This document shows positions 24,868 to 33,821 of a stretch of 41,359 bases of DNA, in pieces. This stretch comes from Candidatus Poribacteria bacterium. Its GTDB lineage: Bacteria > Poribacteria > WGA-4E > UBA9662. The notes under the pieces were generated by a model. That model did no database searches. It worked only from the letters and a program-made list of their open reading frames with translations, and had not been told where the DNA came from. The position numbers and the translations under genes were made by a program. The DNA is taken from contig PAQF01000063.1 in assembly GCA_002709695.1 (NCBI GenBank), forward strand, positions 1 to 41,359, read 5' to 3'. Numbering within the stretch: position 1 is the stretch's first letter; each line of letters starts with the position of its first letter.

Positions 24868-24917
24868 GTAAATCCTAAAGAAGCCCACCATCTCAATGTC
24901 AATGGTGGGCTTTTTTT
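24847..24917 (+). promoter_or_regulatory. ileS transcription attenuator with competing hairpins
   Basis: Three segments compete. A is GATGGTGGGC (24847-24856), B is GCCCACCATC (24883-24892) and C is ATGGTGGGC (24902-24910). A pairs with B over 10 bases; B pairs with C over 9 bases and is followed by seven T. A lies inside the leader peptide gene, just after the Ile codons, and B starts 15 bases after the stop codon. A ribosome finishing the peptide would cover A and let B-C terminate; one stalled at the earlier Ile codons would leave A free to pair with B. An inner TAGG/CCTA stem lies in the A-B loop. It has no T-box motif. Confidence 0.75.
24883..24917 (+). terminator. Intrinsic terminator in the ileS leader
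   Basis: A perfect 9-bp stem, GCCCACCAT (24883-24891) with ATGGTGGGC (24902-24910), 10-base loop, followed by TTTTTTT (24911-24917). It lies only 27 bases before the ileS ATG. The preceding gene is on the other strand, so it can only act on the ileS transcript. Confidence 0.85.
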
Positions 24918-24944
24918 ATGCATTGAAACAGGAGCATCAAACTT

Positions 24945-27900
24945 ATGTTTAAGGAAGTATCAACAAAACTACATTTTCCAAAAATCGAGGAAGAAATTTT
25001 AGAGTTCTGGCAAACTAAAGATATTTTCCAGAAAAGTGTTAAAAACCGATCACTTGATACACCATTTGTTTTCCTAGAAGGCCCTCCTTTCGCCAATGCT
25101 CCACCTGGAGTCCATCATGTCCTAGCACGTGTCATGAAAGATGCCGTCTGCCGATACAAAACAATGACAGGACATTATGTGCAACGAAAGGCAGGTTGGG
25201 ACACACATGGCCTACCTGTTGAGTATCAAGTTGAGAAAAAGCTCAACATAAAAAACAAACAGGATCTTGAAGCTTATGGTGTGAAAAATTTCATCGAAAA
25301 ATGCAAAGAAAATGTCTTCCAGTATGAACAAGACTGGAGGAAAATGACCGAGAGAATTGGTTTCTGGGTCGACCTAGATGATCCATATATCACACTATCA
25401 AATAACTATATTGAAAGTGTATGGTGGATTCTAAAACAGGCTTGGAAAAAAGATTTACTATACCAAGGTCACAAAGTCCAACCTTACTGTCCTCGTTGTG
25501 GAACCACGTTGGCGAGTCACGAGGTTGCCCAAGGATACCAAGTTGTAAAAGACCCATCGATCTATATAAAGTTTCCAATCAAAGACCTCGACAATACATT
25601 TTTTCTCGTTTGGACAACAACACCTTGGACACTACCATCCAATGTAGCAATTGTTGTTGGCGAAGATTACGATTATGTTTCCGTTGAATATCAGGGACAA
25701 GAACTCATCCTAGCTAAAGCCCTAATCAGTAACGTCTTTGGCAAAGAAGAAAAATTGGAAATTAAAAAAGTATTCAAAGGAAAAGAACTCCTCGGCCGGG
25801 AGTATGAACCACTCTTTAATTTTGTTACACCTAAAGAGAAAGCATATTATGTCATTGGTGGCGATTTTGTGACTCTTACAGATGGCACAGGGCTTGTTCA
25901 CACAGCCCCTGCATTTGGTCAAGATGACTATGAGATGCTACTTAAGTATAATCTGCCTTTTGTACAATTGGTCAATACCGCCGGAAATTTCGTGGACGAG
26001 GTTCAACCATGGGCAGGCGAATTCGTTAAGGACGCTGACCCCAAGATAATTGATAACTTAGTAAATAGGGGATTGATGCTGAAAACAGCCGAGTATGAAC
26101 ACGAATATCCATTCTGTTGGCGCTGTGACACACCTCTATTGTACTACGCTCGAAAATCGTGGTTTATCCGAACTACCGCTATTCGGAACCAGTTGCTTAA
26201 ACACAACCAAGAAATCAATTGGTACCCAGAACATATCAAGGACGGTCGTTTCGGAAGATGGCTTGAAAATAACATTGATTGGGGACTAAGCAGAGAAAGA
26301 TACTGGGGAACACCACTACCCGTATGGAAATGTCATGATTGTGAGCATCATCATGTCATCGGTTCAATCCAAGAACTTAAAGAACACGGTCACAATGTAC
26401 AGGACGATATAGAACTTCATCGTCCATATATTGACGAAATTATTTTAGCCTGCCAAAAGTGTGGAGGCAAAATGTCCCGACTCGAAGATGTAATTGACTG
26501 TTGGTTCGATTCGGGAGTAGCTCATACAGCTCAATGGCATTATCCTTTCGAAAATCAAGATATATTTGAGAAAAATTATCCCCCGGATTTCATCTCGGAG
26601 GCTATAGACCAAACGCGTGGCTGGTTCTATAGCTTACTGGTAACAGGAACCCTGCTGTACGACAAACCAGCCTACAAAAATTGCTTATGTCTCGAACTAA
26701 TAACTGGAGCAGATGGGCAAAAAATGAGCAAAAGTCGCGGTAATACGATAGACCCATGGGAGATTCTTGATAACCAAGGTGCTGACGCCATGCGCTGGTA
26801 TCTTTATACCTCTTGTCCACCATGGACTCCCCGTGCATTCACTGTTGAATCAATCAATGATGCGCTAAAGAAATTCATGGGAACTCTCTACAACGTTTAC
26901 GGGTTCTTCGTGATGTATGCTAATCTTGATGGGATCGATTTTTCGAACATTCCAGATCTCTCCAATAGATCAATGATGGACCAATGGTTAATCTCAAAGT
27001 TGCATTCAACTACCCAACAAGTTCAAGATGAAATGGGCAACTATCACATTACCAATGCCACACGTGCTATTGCTGAATTTGTTGATGATTTGAGTAACTG
27101 GTATGTAAGACGATCTCGTGACCGATTCTGGGGTGCGGAAATCGGATTAGATAAACAATCAGCTTATGTTACGCTTCACCAAGCATTAGTAGATGTAGCG
27201 AAATTGCTAGCACCATTTACACCATTCATCGCTGACTCAATCTACAGAAACCTAATCTGTTCCATTAATCCGAATGCAGCAGAAAGTGTTCATTTAACTG
27301 ATTTCCCTATTGTGGATGAACACCTGATAAATAAGCAACTTGAAGAAGACATGGCAGTTGTTCGTGACATTGTTGCTTGGGGACGGACTTTGCGAAATCA
27401 AACAGGAATCAAAATCCGTCAACCACTATCATCCCTCACGATTGAAAATAACAAGAAAAAATCTGTTAATCGTTTAAAGGATCTTGTCCTTGAGGAACTA
27501 AACATAAAAGAAATTCACTTTATTGGACAAGATAAGAGTCAATTTTACAATTTTGAAGGCAAAATCGACTTCAAAATTCTTGGTCAAAAGTATGGCAAAT
27601 CTGTTCAATCAATCGCTAAAGCGATTGAAGCAGCTGACGGTGACACCCTGATGCAAAACATGACAGCAAACGGAAACGTTAAGATTGAAGTTGATAGCCA
27701 ATCATTTACACTTGAAGAAGATGAAATTCATTGGCAAGGTAAGACACGAGATGGTTATGTCGTTGACTTTGATAACAATAAATTCGTTGCTCTTAACACT
27801 GAACTGACAGAAGATCTAGTCCTAGAAGGCTTTGCACGGGAAATTGTAAATAAAATCCAGCAAGCTCGCAAAGAGGCGGACTTTAATGTCTCAGATCGCA

Positions 27901-28076
27901 TCAAAATCAGTATTGAATCGACTGATATCGTTCATCAAGCGTTTGATCAATACCAAGATTACATAACCACCGAAACCTTAACTGAGGAGATCATTCCTAC
28001 TCCCAACCCAACAGCCTTTATAAAGTCACAAAAAATAAATGGTGAAGATGCAACCATCAGTCTAGAACAAATATGA
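24945..28076 (+). CDS. ileS: Isoleucyl-tRNA synthetase, type 2 with swapped signature motif
   Basis: 1043 residues, class I synthetase of the eukaryote-like IleRS2 type. The signature after FLEGPPFANAPP reads G55-V56-H57-H58, whereas class I enzymes have HxGH; the KMSKS loop is at 593-597 (DGQKMSKSRGN). Other landmarks are GWDTHGLPVEYQVEK, YCPRCGT (C182, C185), the CP1 editing-domain region with TTPWTLPSNVAIVV and TDGTGLVHTAPAFGQDDYE, and cysteine pairs near CHDCEHHH and CQKCGG. It charges tRNA-Ile and edits valine. AGGAG lies 10 bases before the ATG. It is expressed from the promoter at 24727 through the attenuator. Confidence 0.97.
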   Translation: MFKEVSTKLHFPKIEEEILEFWQTKDIFQKSVKNRSLDTPFVFLEGPPFANAPPGVHHVLARVMKDAVCRYKTMTGHYVQRKAGWDTHGLPVEYQVEKKLNIKNKQDLEAYGVKNFIEKCKENVFQYEQDWRKMTERIGFWVDLDDPYITLSNNYIESVWWILKQAWKKDLLYQGHKVQPYCPRCGTTLASHEVAQGYQVVKDPSIYIKFPIKDLDNTFFLVWTTTPWTLPSNVAIVVGEDYDYVSVEYQGQELILAKALISNVFGKEEKLEIKKVFKGKELLGREYEPLFNFVTPKEKAYYVIGGDFVTLTDGTGLVHTAPAFGQDDYEMLLKYNLPFVQLVNTAGNFVDEVQPWAGEFVKDADPKIIDNLVNRGLMLKTAEYEHEYPFCWRCDTPLLYYARKSWFIRTTAIRNQLLKHNQEINWYPEHIKDGRFGRWLENNIDWGLSRERYWGTPLPVWKCHDCEHHHVIGSIQELKEHGHNVQDDIELHRPYIDEIILACQKCGGKMSRLEDVIDCWFDSGVAHTAQWHYPFENQDIFEKNYPPDFISEAIDQTRGWFYSLLVTGTLLYDKPAYKNCLCLELITGADGQKMSKSRGNTIDPWEILDNQGADAMRWYLYTSCPPWTPRAFTVESINDALKKFMGTLYNVYGFFVMYANLDGIDFSNIPDLSNRSMMDQWLISKLHSTTQQVQDEMGNYHITNATRAIAEFVDDLSNWYVRRSRDRFWGAEIGLDKQSAYVTLHQALVDVAKLLAPFTPFIADSIYRNLICSINPNAAESVHLTDFPIVDEHLINKQLEEDMAVVRDIVAWGRTLRNQTGIKIRQPLSSLTIENNKKKSVNRLKDLVLEELNIKEIHFIGQDKSQFYNFEGKIDFKILGQKYGKSVQSIAKAIEAADGDTLMQNMTANGNVKIEVDSQSFTLEEDEIHWQGKTRDGYVVDFDNNKFVALNTELTEDLVLEGFAREIVNKIQQARKEADFNVSDRIKISIESTDIVHQAFDQYQDYITTETLTEEIIPTPNPTAFIKSQKINGEDATISLEQI

Positions 28077-28259
28077 AAGGGTACTGCTTAAGTTGAGCTA
28101 CATTCAAATATAGTCAACTCTAACAGAATTGTATTCTGGAAAAGAGAATTAATCAGGTTACTCGTTTTGCTTTAGCCTATAATTGTTTACCTGTCCCAAT
28201 CCTTATTTTAGTAAAGTTTCCTAAGATAGCTGACCTAACACAAAACAGGGAGCAACACA

Positions 28260-30104
28260 ATGAGCCAAACATCCTTTGAATCTCAAGCGACTTCAGATGG
28301 AACGATTCAAATAGCTGATATCCCAATACCCGAATTTGACGAAAGTAAACTAGTATATCATCAACTATGCCAAGCAGATACTTTTGATGAAAGAAAAGGC
28401 AAACCCTTCCACGTAGATGGCACCCATCTGGCTGTTTTTCGTTATGGAAATAAGTACTATGCTGTAGACAACCGATGCCCTCACATGGGATATCCAATGT
28501 CTGAAGGAAGCGTTCGGGATGGAGTTCTAATTTGTCACTGGCACCACTGGGAGTTTGATCTCAAAACAGGCGGATGTTTTCTCACTTTCGGTGATGACCT
28601 AAAGGCTTTCCCAGTAGAACTTCGCGATGACGGATATTTATACGTCGGTATAGACCAAGGAGAAAGAGAAGCAGCTAAACGACGTGTAATAGATCGTGGC
28701 AAACGCGCGTTAATCCAAGGATTGAAAGATAGTAGTTCCTTCCTAATTGCCAAAGCGATAGCAGCACTTACTGACGCCGGAGCAGATCCAAAAGAGATTA
28801 TTCAGCAAGGACTATACTACGGAACCAACAAAACAGGTGATGGGTGGTCATCAGGTGTCACAATTCTTACTATCGCTGCTAACATGTGGGACGATGTAGA
28901 TCCGAAAGATCATAATCTGTTTCTGGTCCACGCCTTAACACAAATTGGTCGTCGGACCTCTGGAAGTTCACGTCGACAACGCTTCCCATTTCCTAGAAGC
29001 AAAGAAAAACACGATTTGAAGACACTCAAACGTTGGTTTCGCCATTATGTTGATCTCCGGGACAGGGGAGCAGCAGAACGAATTTTGATCACCCTTCATG
29101 ACCGAGGGTACTCGAGGGAAATCATTGCCGATTTTGTATTCACAGCAGCAACAGATTTCTACTTTACCGGCGATGGGCACGCGCTCGATTTTGCCAATAA
29201 GACGTTTGAAGGACTTGATTACGTAGATTGGGAAGGGGCACACGAGATTTTGCGACCAATTGTCATCGATCTAGTTACCAGAACACGGCATGAAGAAACT
29301 TCTCGGTGGGCAGATAGTATTCCAATCCTAGAGGATATCTTCTTACGCCTAGATAGAATCTGGGAACTTAATCAATCTAATCAAGTCTCTCTTGACATTT
29401 CAGAGTTCGCTCAAACCATGCTTGGTGATTCATTTGAACCGATCGTAGCAGAGATTGAAGAGAAACTCTGTCAAGGAGTAAGCCCAACAGACATTTGCCG
29501 GGCAATGACCTATGCTTCGGCTATTCGAACGGTACGTTTTCATCTCAAAAATGAAGGGGATTGGCATGATGTAGCTAATATATACTCTTATGCACACAGT
29601 CTCTATCGCGCATTCCATCTAGCACCAAGCAAAGAATTAATGCGCGGGCTTTTTCATGGTGCGGTGTTCTTAACCTATCTTCGTTGGCTGAACATGCCAG
29701 CCGCACGTATCCCGAAACCAGAACAATGTCTTGACGAAACATTCAGCTCTCCAGAAAAAATGCTAGATAGACTACAAGAATTCGCTGATTTCCAAAAAGT
29801 CTTCGACGCAGAGATACTAGTTAACCAATATATTAACGAGGGTCATGATATCACTCAGCTTAAACATACTATTGCTCATATCATGCTTCGTGAAGATGCA
29901 GAACTCCACATGTTCCAAGTGCTTGAAGTAGCGTTCCGGCACTTTGATCTATCAACCAACGCTGAGGAGAAGCGAATACACTTATTAGCTGCAACCCGTT
30001 ACATTACTGCCCAAAAACTGATGAAAGGTATACTCTGGTCAACCGAAAATGCAGAACGACTCCAACGTGGCGAACTACTAAGCGAACGTGAAGATGACAA
30101 TTAA
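28260..30104 (+). CDS. Rieske 2Fe-2S protein fused to a large helical domain
   Basis: 614 residues. The N-terminal Rieske domain (about 30-140) has C73, H75, C92 and H95 in CPHMGYPMSEG and ICHWHHWEFD, the standard CxH and CxxH cluster ligands, and resembles ferredoxin-type Rieske domains of the NirD/biphenyl-dioxygenase ferredoxin kind. The remaining 470 residues are mainly helical with several conserved-looking histidines (KDHNLFLVHALTQIG, FTGDGHALDFANKTF, LFHGAVFLTYLRWL). I do not recognise that domain for certain; questin-oxidase-like helical proteins are a loose guess. It is probably a cytoplasmic oxidoreductase whose electrons enter via the Rieske cluster. ATG has a GGGAG site. Stands alone, 183 bases after ileS. 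Confidence 0.8.
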   Translation: MSQTSFESQATSDGTIQIADIPIPEFDESKLVYHQLCQADTFDERKGKPFHVDGTHLAVFRYGNKYYAVDNRCPHMGYPMSEGSVRDGVLICHWHHWEFDLKTGGCFLTFGDDLKAFPVELRDDGYLYVGIDQGEREAAKRRVIDRGKRALIQGLKDSSSFLIAKAIAALTDAGADPKEIIQQGLYYGTNKTGDGWSSGVTILTIAANMWDDVDPKDHNLFLVHALTQIGRRTSGSSRRQRFPFPRSKEKHDLKTLKRWFRHYVDLRDRGAAERILITLHDRGYSREIIADFVFTAATDFYFTGDGHALDFANKTFEGLDYVDWEGAHEILRPIVIDLVTRTRHEETSRWADSIPILEDIFLRLDRIWELNQSNQVSLDISEFAQTMLGDSFEPIVAEIEEKLCQGVSPTDICRAMTYASAIRTVRFHLKNEGDWHDVANIYSYAHSLYRAFHLAPSKELMRGLFHGAVFLTYLRWLNMPAARIPKPEQCLDETFSSPEKMLDRLQEFADFQKVFDAEILVNQYINEGHDITQLKHTIAHIMLREDAELHMFQVLEVAFRHFDLSTNAEEKRIHLLAATRYITAQKLMKGILWSTENAERLQRGELLSEREDDN

Positions 30105-30169
30105 CCCAAACAAGAACCTAATTAAACAAGTGAGTAAATACAATTGGCAATCCCCAATGTTTCATAAGT

Positions 30170-30775
30170 TCAAATTAAATCAGCTGATTCGAGATAACCT
30201 ATAATTTTCCGTACCGAATCTTCCAAATTAAGCACTGAGGTATCAATAATAATTTCTGGCTCCTCCGGCGCTTCGTAAGGCGCATCAATTCCAGTAAAGC
30301 CCTTAATTTCACCCGCCCTCGCTTTTTTATATAATCCTTTAGGGTCTCGCTTTTCACATTCTTCAACTGGACAAGCAAGGTAAACTTCAATGAACCTGCC
30401 GCTTTCAAGTAAACTCCGGACTTTCTCCCGATCCGCGCGATAAGGCGAAATAAAGGCTGTTGCAGTAATAACACCCGCATCAGCAAAGAGGTTAGCAACT
30501 TCACCAATCCGGCGAATATTTTCTTCCCGATCTTCCGGAGAAAACCCTAAATTTTTATTGAGACCATGCCGAATATTGTCTCCATCAAGCACATACGTCA
30601 AGTGTTGGTTTTGATGTAGTGCGCTTGCAACTTCGTTAGCTAGTGTTGATTTCCCTGATCCAGATAAACCAGTAAACCAAATGATACAACCTTTTTGGTT
30701 AAGTAGTTGCTCTCTTGCTGTACAATCGATTGTAGCCTGGTGCCAAGTAATATTTGTAGCTTCACTTTCTGCCAT
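30170..30775 (-). CDS. cysC: Adenylylsulfate (APS) kinase CysC
   Basis: 201 residues, full length. The P-loop GLSGSGKST is at 36-44, followed by [17 protein letters not shown] (63-79) binding [12 protein letters not shown] (109-117) with S110, the phosphate-accepting region, and [20 protein letters not shown] (140-159). It phosphorylates APS to PAPS in the cytoplasm, supplying sulfuryl donors. No ATP sulfurylase (cysDN or sat) is in the window. The ATG follows GAGG at about 11 bases. The gene is convergent with the Rieske gene and divergent from larA. Confidence 0.95.
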   Translation of the reverse strand: MAESEATNITWHQATIDCTAREQLLNQKGCIIWFTGLSGSGKSTLANEVASALHQNQHLTYVLDGDNIRHGLNKNLGFSPEDREENIRRIGEVANLFADAGVITATAFISPYRADREKVRSLLESGRFIEVYLACPVEECEKRDPKGLYKKARAGEIKGFTGIDAPYEAPEEPEIIIDTSVLNLEDSVRKIIGYLESADLI

Positions 30776-30884
30776 TGCTCATAATTCCTCTAAATATTCA
30801 GTAAAGGGCACAAGTGTAAACTACTAAACGGTTTAAAATCAAGTCATATATAGAAATATAAGCAAATAACACTTTAAAAAATTG

Positions 30885-30913
30885 TTGCGCGATTCATTCA
30901 TCTCTTTTATAAT
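30885..30913 (+). promoter_or_regulatory. sigma70-type promoter for the larA-minCDE unit
   Basis: TTGCGC (30885-30890) and a perfect TATAAT (30908-30913) are 17 bases apart. The transcript start would be near 30919, before the larA-like ATG at 30958. minC overlaps larA, so this promoter probably also drives minCDE. Confidence 0.55.
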
Positions 30914-30957
30914 GACCCCTATCTTCCCAGGAAACTAACTGCAGTAAGGATCAAGCA

Positions 30958-32258
30958 ATGCAGGTTAACATAAAGTATGGTCGTGGAGAGATCGGGGTTG
31001 ACGTTCCCGACTCCAATCTCGTTAGTATATTAACATCGCAGAATTTCCCACCAATTGAGGATCCCAACCAAGCAGTTTGGAATGCGCTTGAAACGCCTAT
31101 AGATTCACCACCACTATCAGAAATAGCCAAAAACCGAAAATCGGCTACTGTGGTTATCTCTGATATCACACGCCCAGTTCCAAATAAAATCATTTTGCCA
31201 CCAATACTGCAGATAATTGAAGAACAAGTTGTGCCACGTGACGAAATTAGGATCTTAATTGCAACTGGTATCCATCGACCAAACGAGGGCGATGAGCTCT
31301 TAGAAATGGTTGGCAGGCAAATCGTGGAAAACCACCAAATTCTCAATCATTTTTCGCAACAACCAGAAACGCTAATCAACCTTGGCCAAACTCAAAACGG
31401 CACCCCTGTTCTGCTTAATAGGCTCTATGTTGAATCTGACCTAAAAATAATCTCAGCTCTTATTGAACCCACACCTGATGGCCGGATATTCAGGTGGGCG
31501 AAAAGCAATTTGCCCCGGTCTTGCAAGCATCGACACAATGAAAATCATGCATGGCCCCGAGATACTGGAACACCCAAAGGCAACGGTTGGAATTCTAGAA
31601 GGCAATCCATTCCACAGCGAAGCAACGGAGATAGCACTTATGGCTGGTGTTGATTTTAGTTTGAATGTTACAATTAACGATCGTCGTCAATTAACCGGAA
31701 TCTTTGCAGGCGATATGGTAAATGCACATCTAGCTGGCGCAGAGTTTGCTGAAAAACAAACACGGGCTACCCTGTCAGAGCCAGTAGACGCAGTCATTGT
31801 ATCATGTGCAGGTTATCCATTAGACACAACATTTTATCAAGCAATAAAAAGGAGTACTTGCAGCTATTGAAGTTGTCAAAAAAGGAGGGATGGTAATCTT
31901 GATCGCTGAATGCCAAGAAGGAATAGGCAGTAGACCATTCACGGATCTAATCCTAAAAACGAAAAACTTAGAGCAGTTCGTCCATGATATCTATAATCCA
32001 AAGAATTTTGTGATAGACCAATGGCAACTTGAAGAACTTGCTAAAGCTGTCCGAAAAGCTGATGTTTATTTTTATTCCAATAAAATACCTTATGAGCAAC
32101 AAAAAAAACTTTTTGTCACCCCCTTAAAATCTCCAAATGAAGGAGTTAAAATAGCACTCCAGAAATATGGGAAAGACGCAAAAATCGTTGCTATCCCAGA
32201 AGGACCTTACGTCTTAGCACAAACCAAATTAATAGACAAATTATACCAAAATGAATAA
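30958..32258 (+). pseudogene. larA: LarA-like nickel-dependent lactate racemase gene with two frameshifts
   Basis: The sequence encodes a LarA/DUF2088 protein in three pieces. Frame 1 covers 30958-31467 (TGIHRPNEGDELLEMVGRQI), then an extra C in CCC at 31468-31470 shifts the frame; EPHLMAGYSGGRKAICPG continues in the second frame. An extra A in AAAAA at 31846-31850 shifts again, and GVLAAIEVVKKGGMVILIAE follows to the stop at 32258. Removing both bases leaves 432 residues, the normal LarA length, with the His and Lys that bind the nickel-pincer cofactor (TGIH, EPH, GGRK) intact. LarA enzymes racemise lactate or other hydroxy acids. No larBCE is in view. Sequencing errors or very recent decay are possible. 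Confidence 0.85.
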
Positions 32259-32958
32259 CGAATCATATGTATCTGTTGAACTAAAGGGATATTTAGATGG
32301 GCTACGTCTAATTATAGACTCTGATGCTTCAATCGCTGAAATTGAGTCCGCCATAAAACAACGTCTAGCAAATCTAGGTGATTCCCTAACAGGGACTACA
32401 GTTAGAATCGAGCAACAACAAAACAGATCATTATCACCAGAAGATGTCAATTATTTCTACTCTCTGATGCAACAGGAATACGGTCTAGCACCCCCGGATA
32501 GTGACGAAGAAGTTGCTTCTACACCGCGACTAACGTCCCCATCAAACGAACAACCGATTCGGGGAATTCCAGCAAATCCACCAAATGCACCAATTTACCA
32601 AGAACCTTTTTCAGAAGAAAAAGAGAAAGCAGAGTTCATTCGCCACACGCTGCGTTCAGGACAAGTGGAGCGTTTTCTGGAAGGAAATATTATTGTAATA
32701 GGAGATGTTAACCCAGGAGCTGAAGTAACAGCTTCTGGTGATATCATCATCCTGGGGAATTTACGTGGGATTGCACATGCTGGAGCTTTGGGAAATATAG
32801 CTGCAGCTGTCGTGGCCATGAATATGGAACCAACACAACTTCGAATAGGTAATATTATTACACGACCGCCCTCGAGAAAACGCCGCCGTAAACCTATGAT
32901 GGAAGTGGCACGAATAAAACAAGGTAACGTCATAGTTGAAGATTTTGAAGGATTTTAG
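32251..32958 (+). CDS. minC: Septum site-determining protein MinC
   Basis: 235 residues. The C-terminal beta-helix domain is clear (about 130-205): VERFLEGNIIVIGDVNPG, ASGDIIILGNLRGIAHAG, with the MinD-binding face typical of MinC. The N-terminal domain (about 1-75) is present and a Pro-rich linker joins them. MinC is the FtsZ-polymerisation inhibitor recruited to membranes by MinD-ATP. The basic RPPSRKRRRKP stretch near residues 208-218 sits between the beta-helix and the tail. The ATG overlaps the larA-like stop by 8 bases, so minC may be translationally coupled to it. Confidence 0.92.
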   Translation: MNNESYVSVELKGYLDGLRLIIDSDASIAEIESAIKQRLANLGDSLTGTTVRIEQQQNRSLSPEDVNYFYSLMQQEYGLAPPDSDEEVASTPRLTSPSNEQPIRGIPANPPNAPIYQEPFSEEKEKAEFIRHTLRSGQVERFLEGNIIVIGDVNPGAEVTASGDIIILGNLRGIAHAGALGNIAAAVVAMNMEPTQLRIGNIITRPPSRKRRRKPMMEVARIKQGNVIVEDFEGF

Positions 32959-33011
32959 GTACTATAAAAAGTTGTCATAGTTAATAGGCCAGCCAACTTG
33001 GAGATAATTAA

Positions 33012-33821
33012 ATGGGTAGAGTTATTGTTATAACATCGGGAAAAGGGGGTGTTGGCAAAAGTACATGTGTTGCCAACATCGGAACAGCACTTGCATTATC
33101 AAATAAAAAGGTTACAGTTGTTGATGCAGACATTGGATTACGTAACTTAGACGTAATCATGGGATTAGAAAGTCGTGTTGTATACACATCAATGGATGTT
33201 ATCGACGGCAGCAGTACTCTTGAACGTGCTTTGGTGAAGGATCGACGTGTTGAAAACCTGAAGCTCTTGGCCGCTTCTCAACGAAATAATAAGAATGATG
33301 TTGAACCAGAACAAATGCGTGACATGTGTCTTAAATTGAAAGAAGAAAATGACTATGTGCTCGTTGATTCGCCTGCAGGTATCGAACAAGGGTTTAGAAA
33401 TGCAGCATCTGCCGCTGAAGAGGCTTTAGTGGTAACCACTCCGGAGGTTTCAGCAGTGAGGGATGCCGATCGGATTATTGGACTTCTACAGTCTGAAGAA
33501 ATCCATAAAATCGACCTCATTATCAACCGGATCAACCCCAAACTGGTAGCCAAAGGTGACATGTTAGATTCAGAAGATGTTCTTGATATTCTATCAATTG
33601 ATCTGATTGGTGTAGTCCCAGAGGACCCAAATATCGTAGGCTCAACAAATCGAGGACAACCACTTATATTCGATAGCAAAACTGGTGCGGCTGGAGCTTA
33701 TTGGCGAATTTCTGAAAGAATAGAGGGAAAAGAAGTACCAATCCCTGAATTTAAAGTTGACGGTGCATTTACGCGCTTTTGGGGGAAATTGATCGGGAGA
33801 CGAGATGGAGAAATCAATTAA
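33012..33821 (+). CDS. minD: Septum site-determining ATPase MinD
   Basis: 269 residues. Deviant Walker A KGGVGKST (11-18), switch DADIGLRNLDVIMGLE, and YVLVDSPAGIEQGFRNA all match MinD. The C-terminal segment VDGAFTRFWGKLIGRRDGE is the amphipathic membrane-targeting helix. ATP-bound MinD dimerises on the membrane and recruits MinC; MinE stimulates its ATPase, giving pole-to-pole oscillation. It starts 53 bases after minC and ends immediately before the minE ATG. Confidence 0.97.
   Translation: MGRVIVITSGKGGVGKSTCVANIGTALALSNKKVTVVDADIGLRNLDVIMGLESRVVYTSMDVIDGSSTLERALVKDRRVENLKLLAASQRNNKNDVEPEQMRDMCLKLKEENDYVLVDSPAGIEQGFRNAASAAEEALVVTTPEVSAVRDADRIIGLLQSEEIHKIDLIINRINPKLVAKGDMLDSEDVLDILSIDLIGVVPEDPNIVGSTNRGQPLIFDSKTGAAGAYWRISERIEGKEVPIPEFKVDGAFTRFWGKLIGRRDGEIN

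Noticed and set aside
24783-24917. T-box riboswitch before ileS
   Set aside because: The conserved T-box sequence (GGUGG followed by ACCGCG-type bulge) and Stem I are not recognisable. The GGTGGGC here is explained fully by the A/B/C pairing of the attenuator.
30776-30795. Six-codon upstream frame before cysC (ATG AGC AAT ...)
   Set aside because: It overlaps the cysC start and has no feature beyond a chance ATG.
31463-31870. Independent gene starting at MNPHLMAGYSGG
   Set aside because: It is the middle piece of the frameshifted larA-like gene, not a separate protein.
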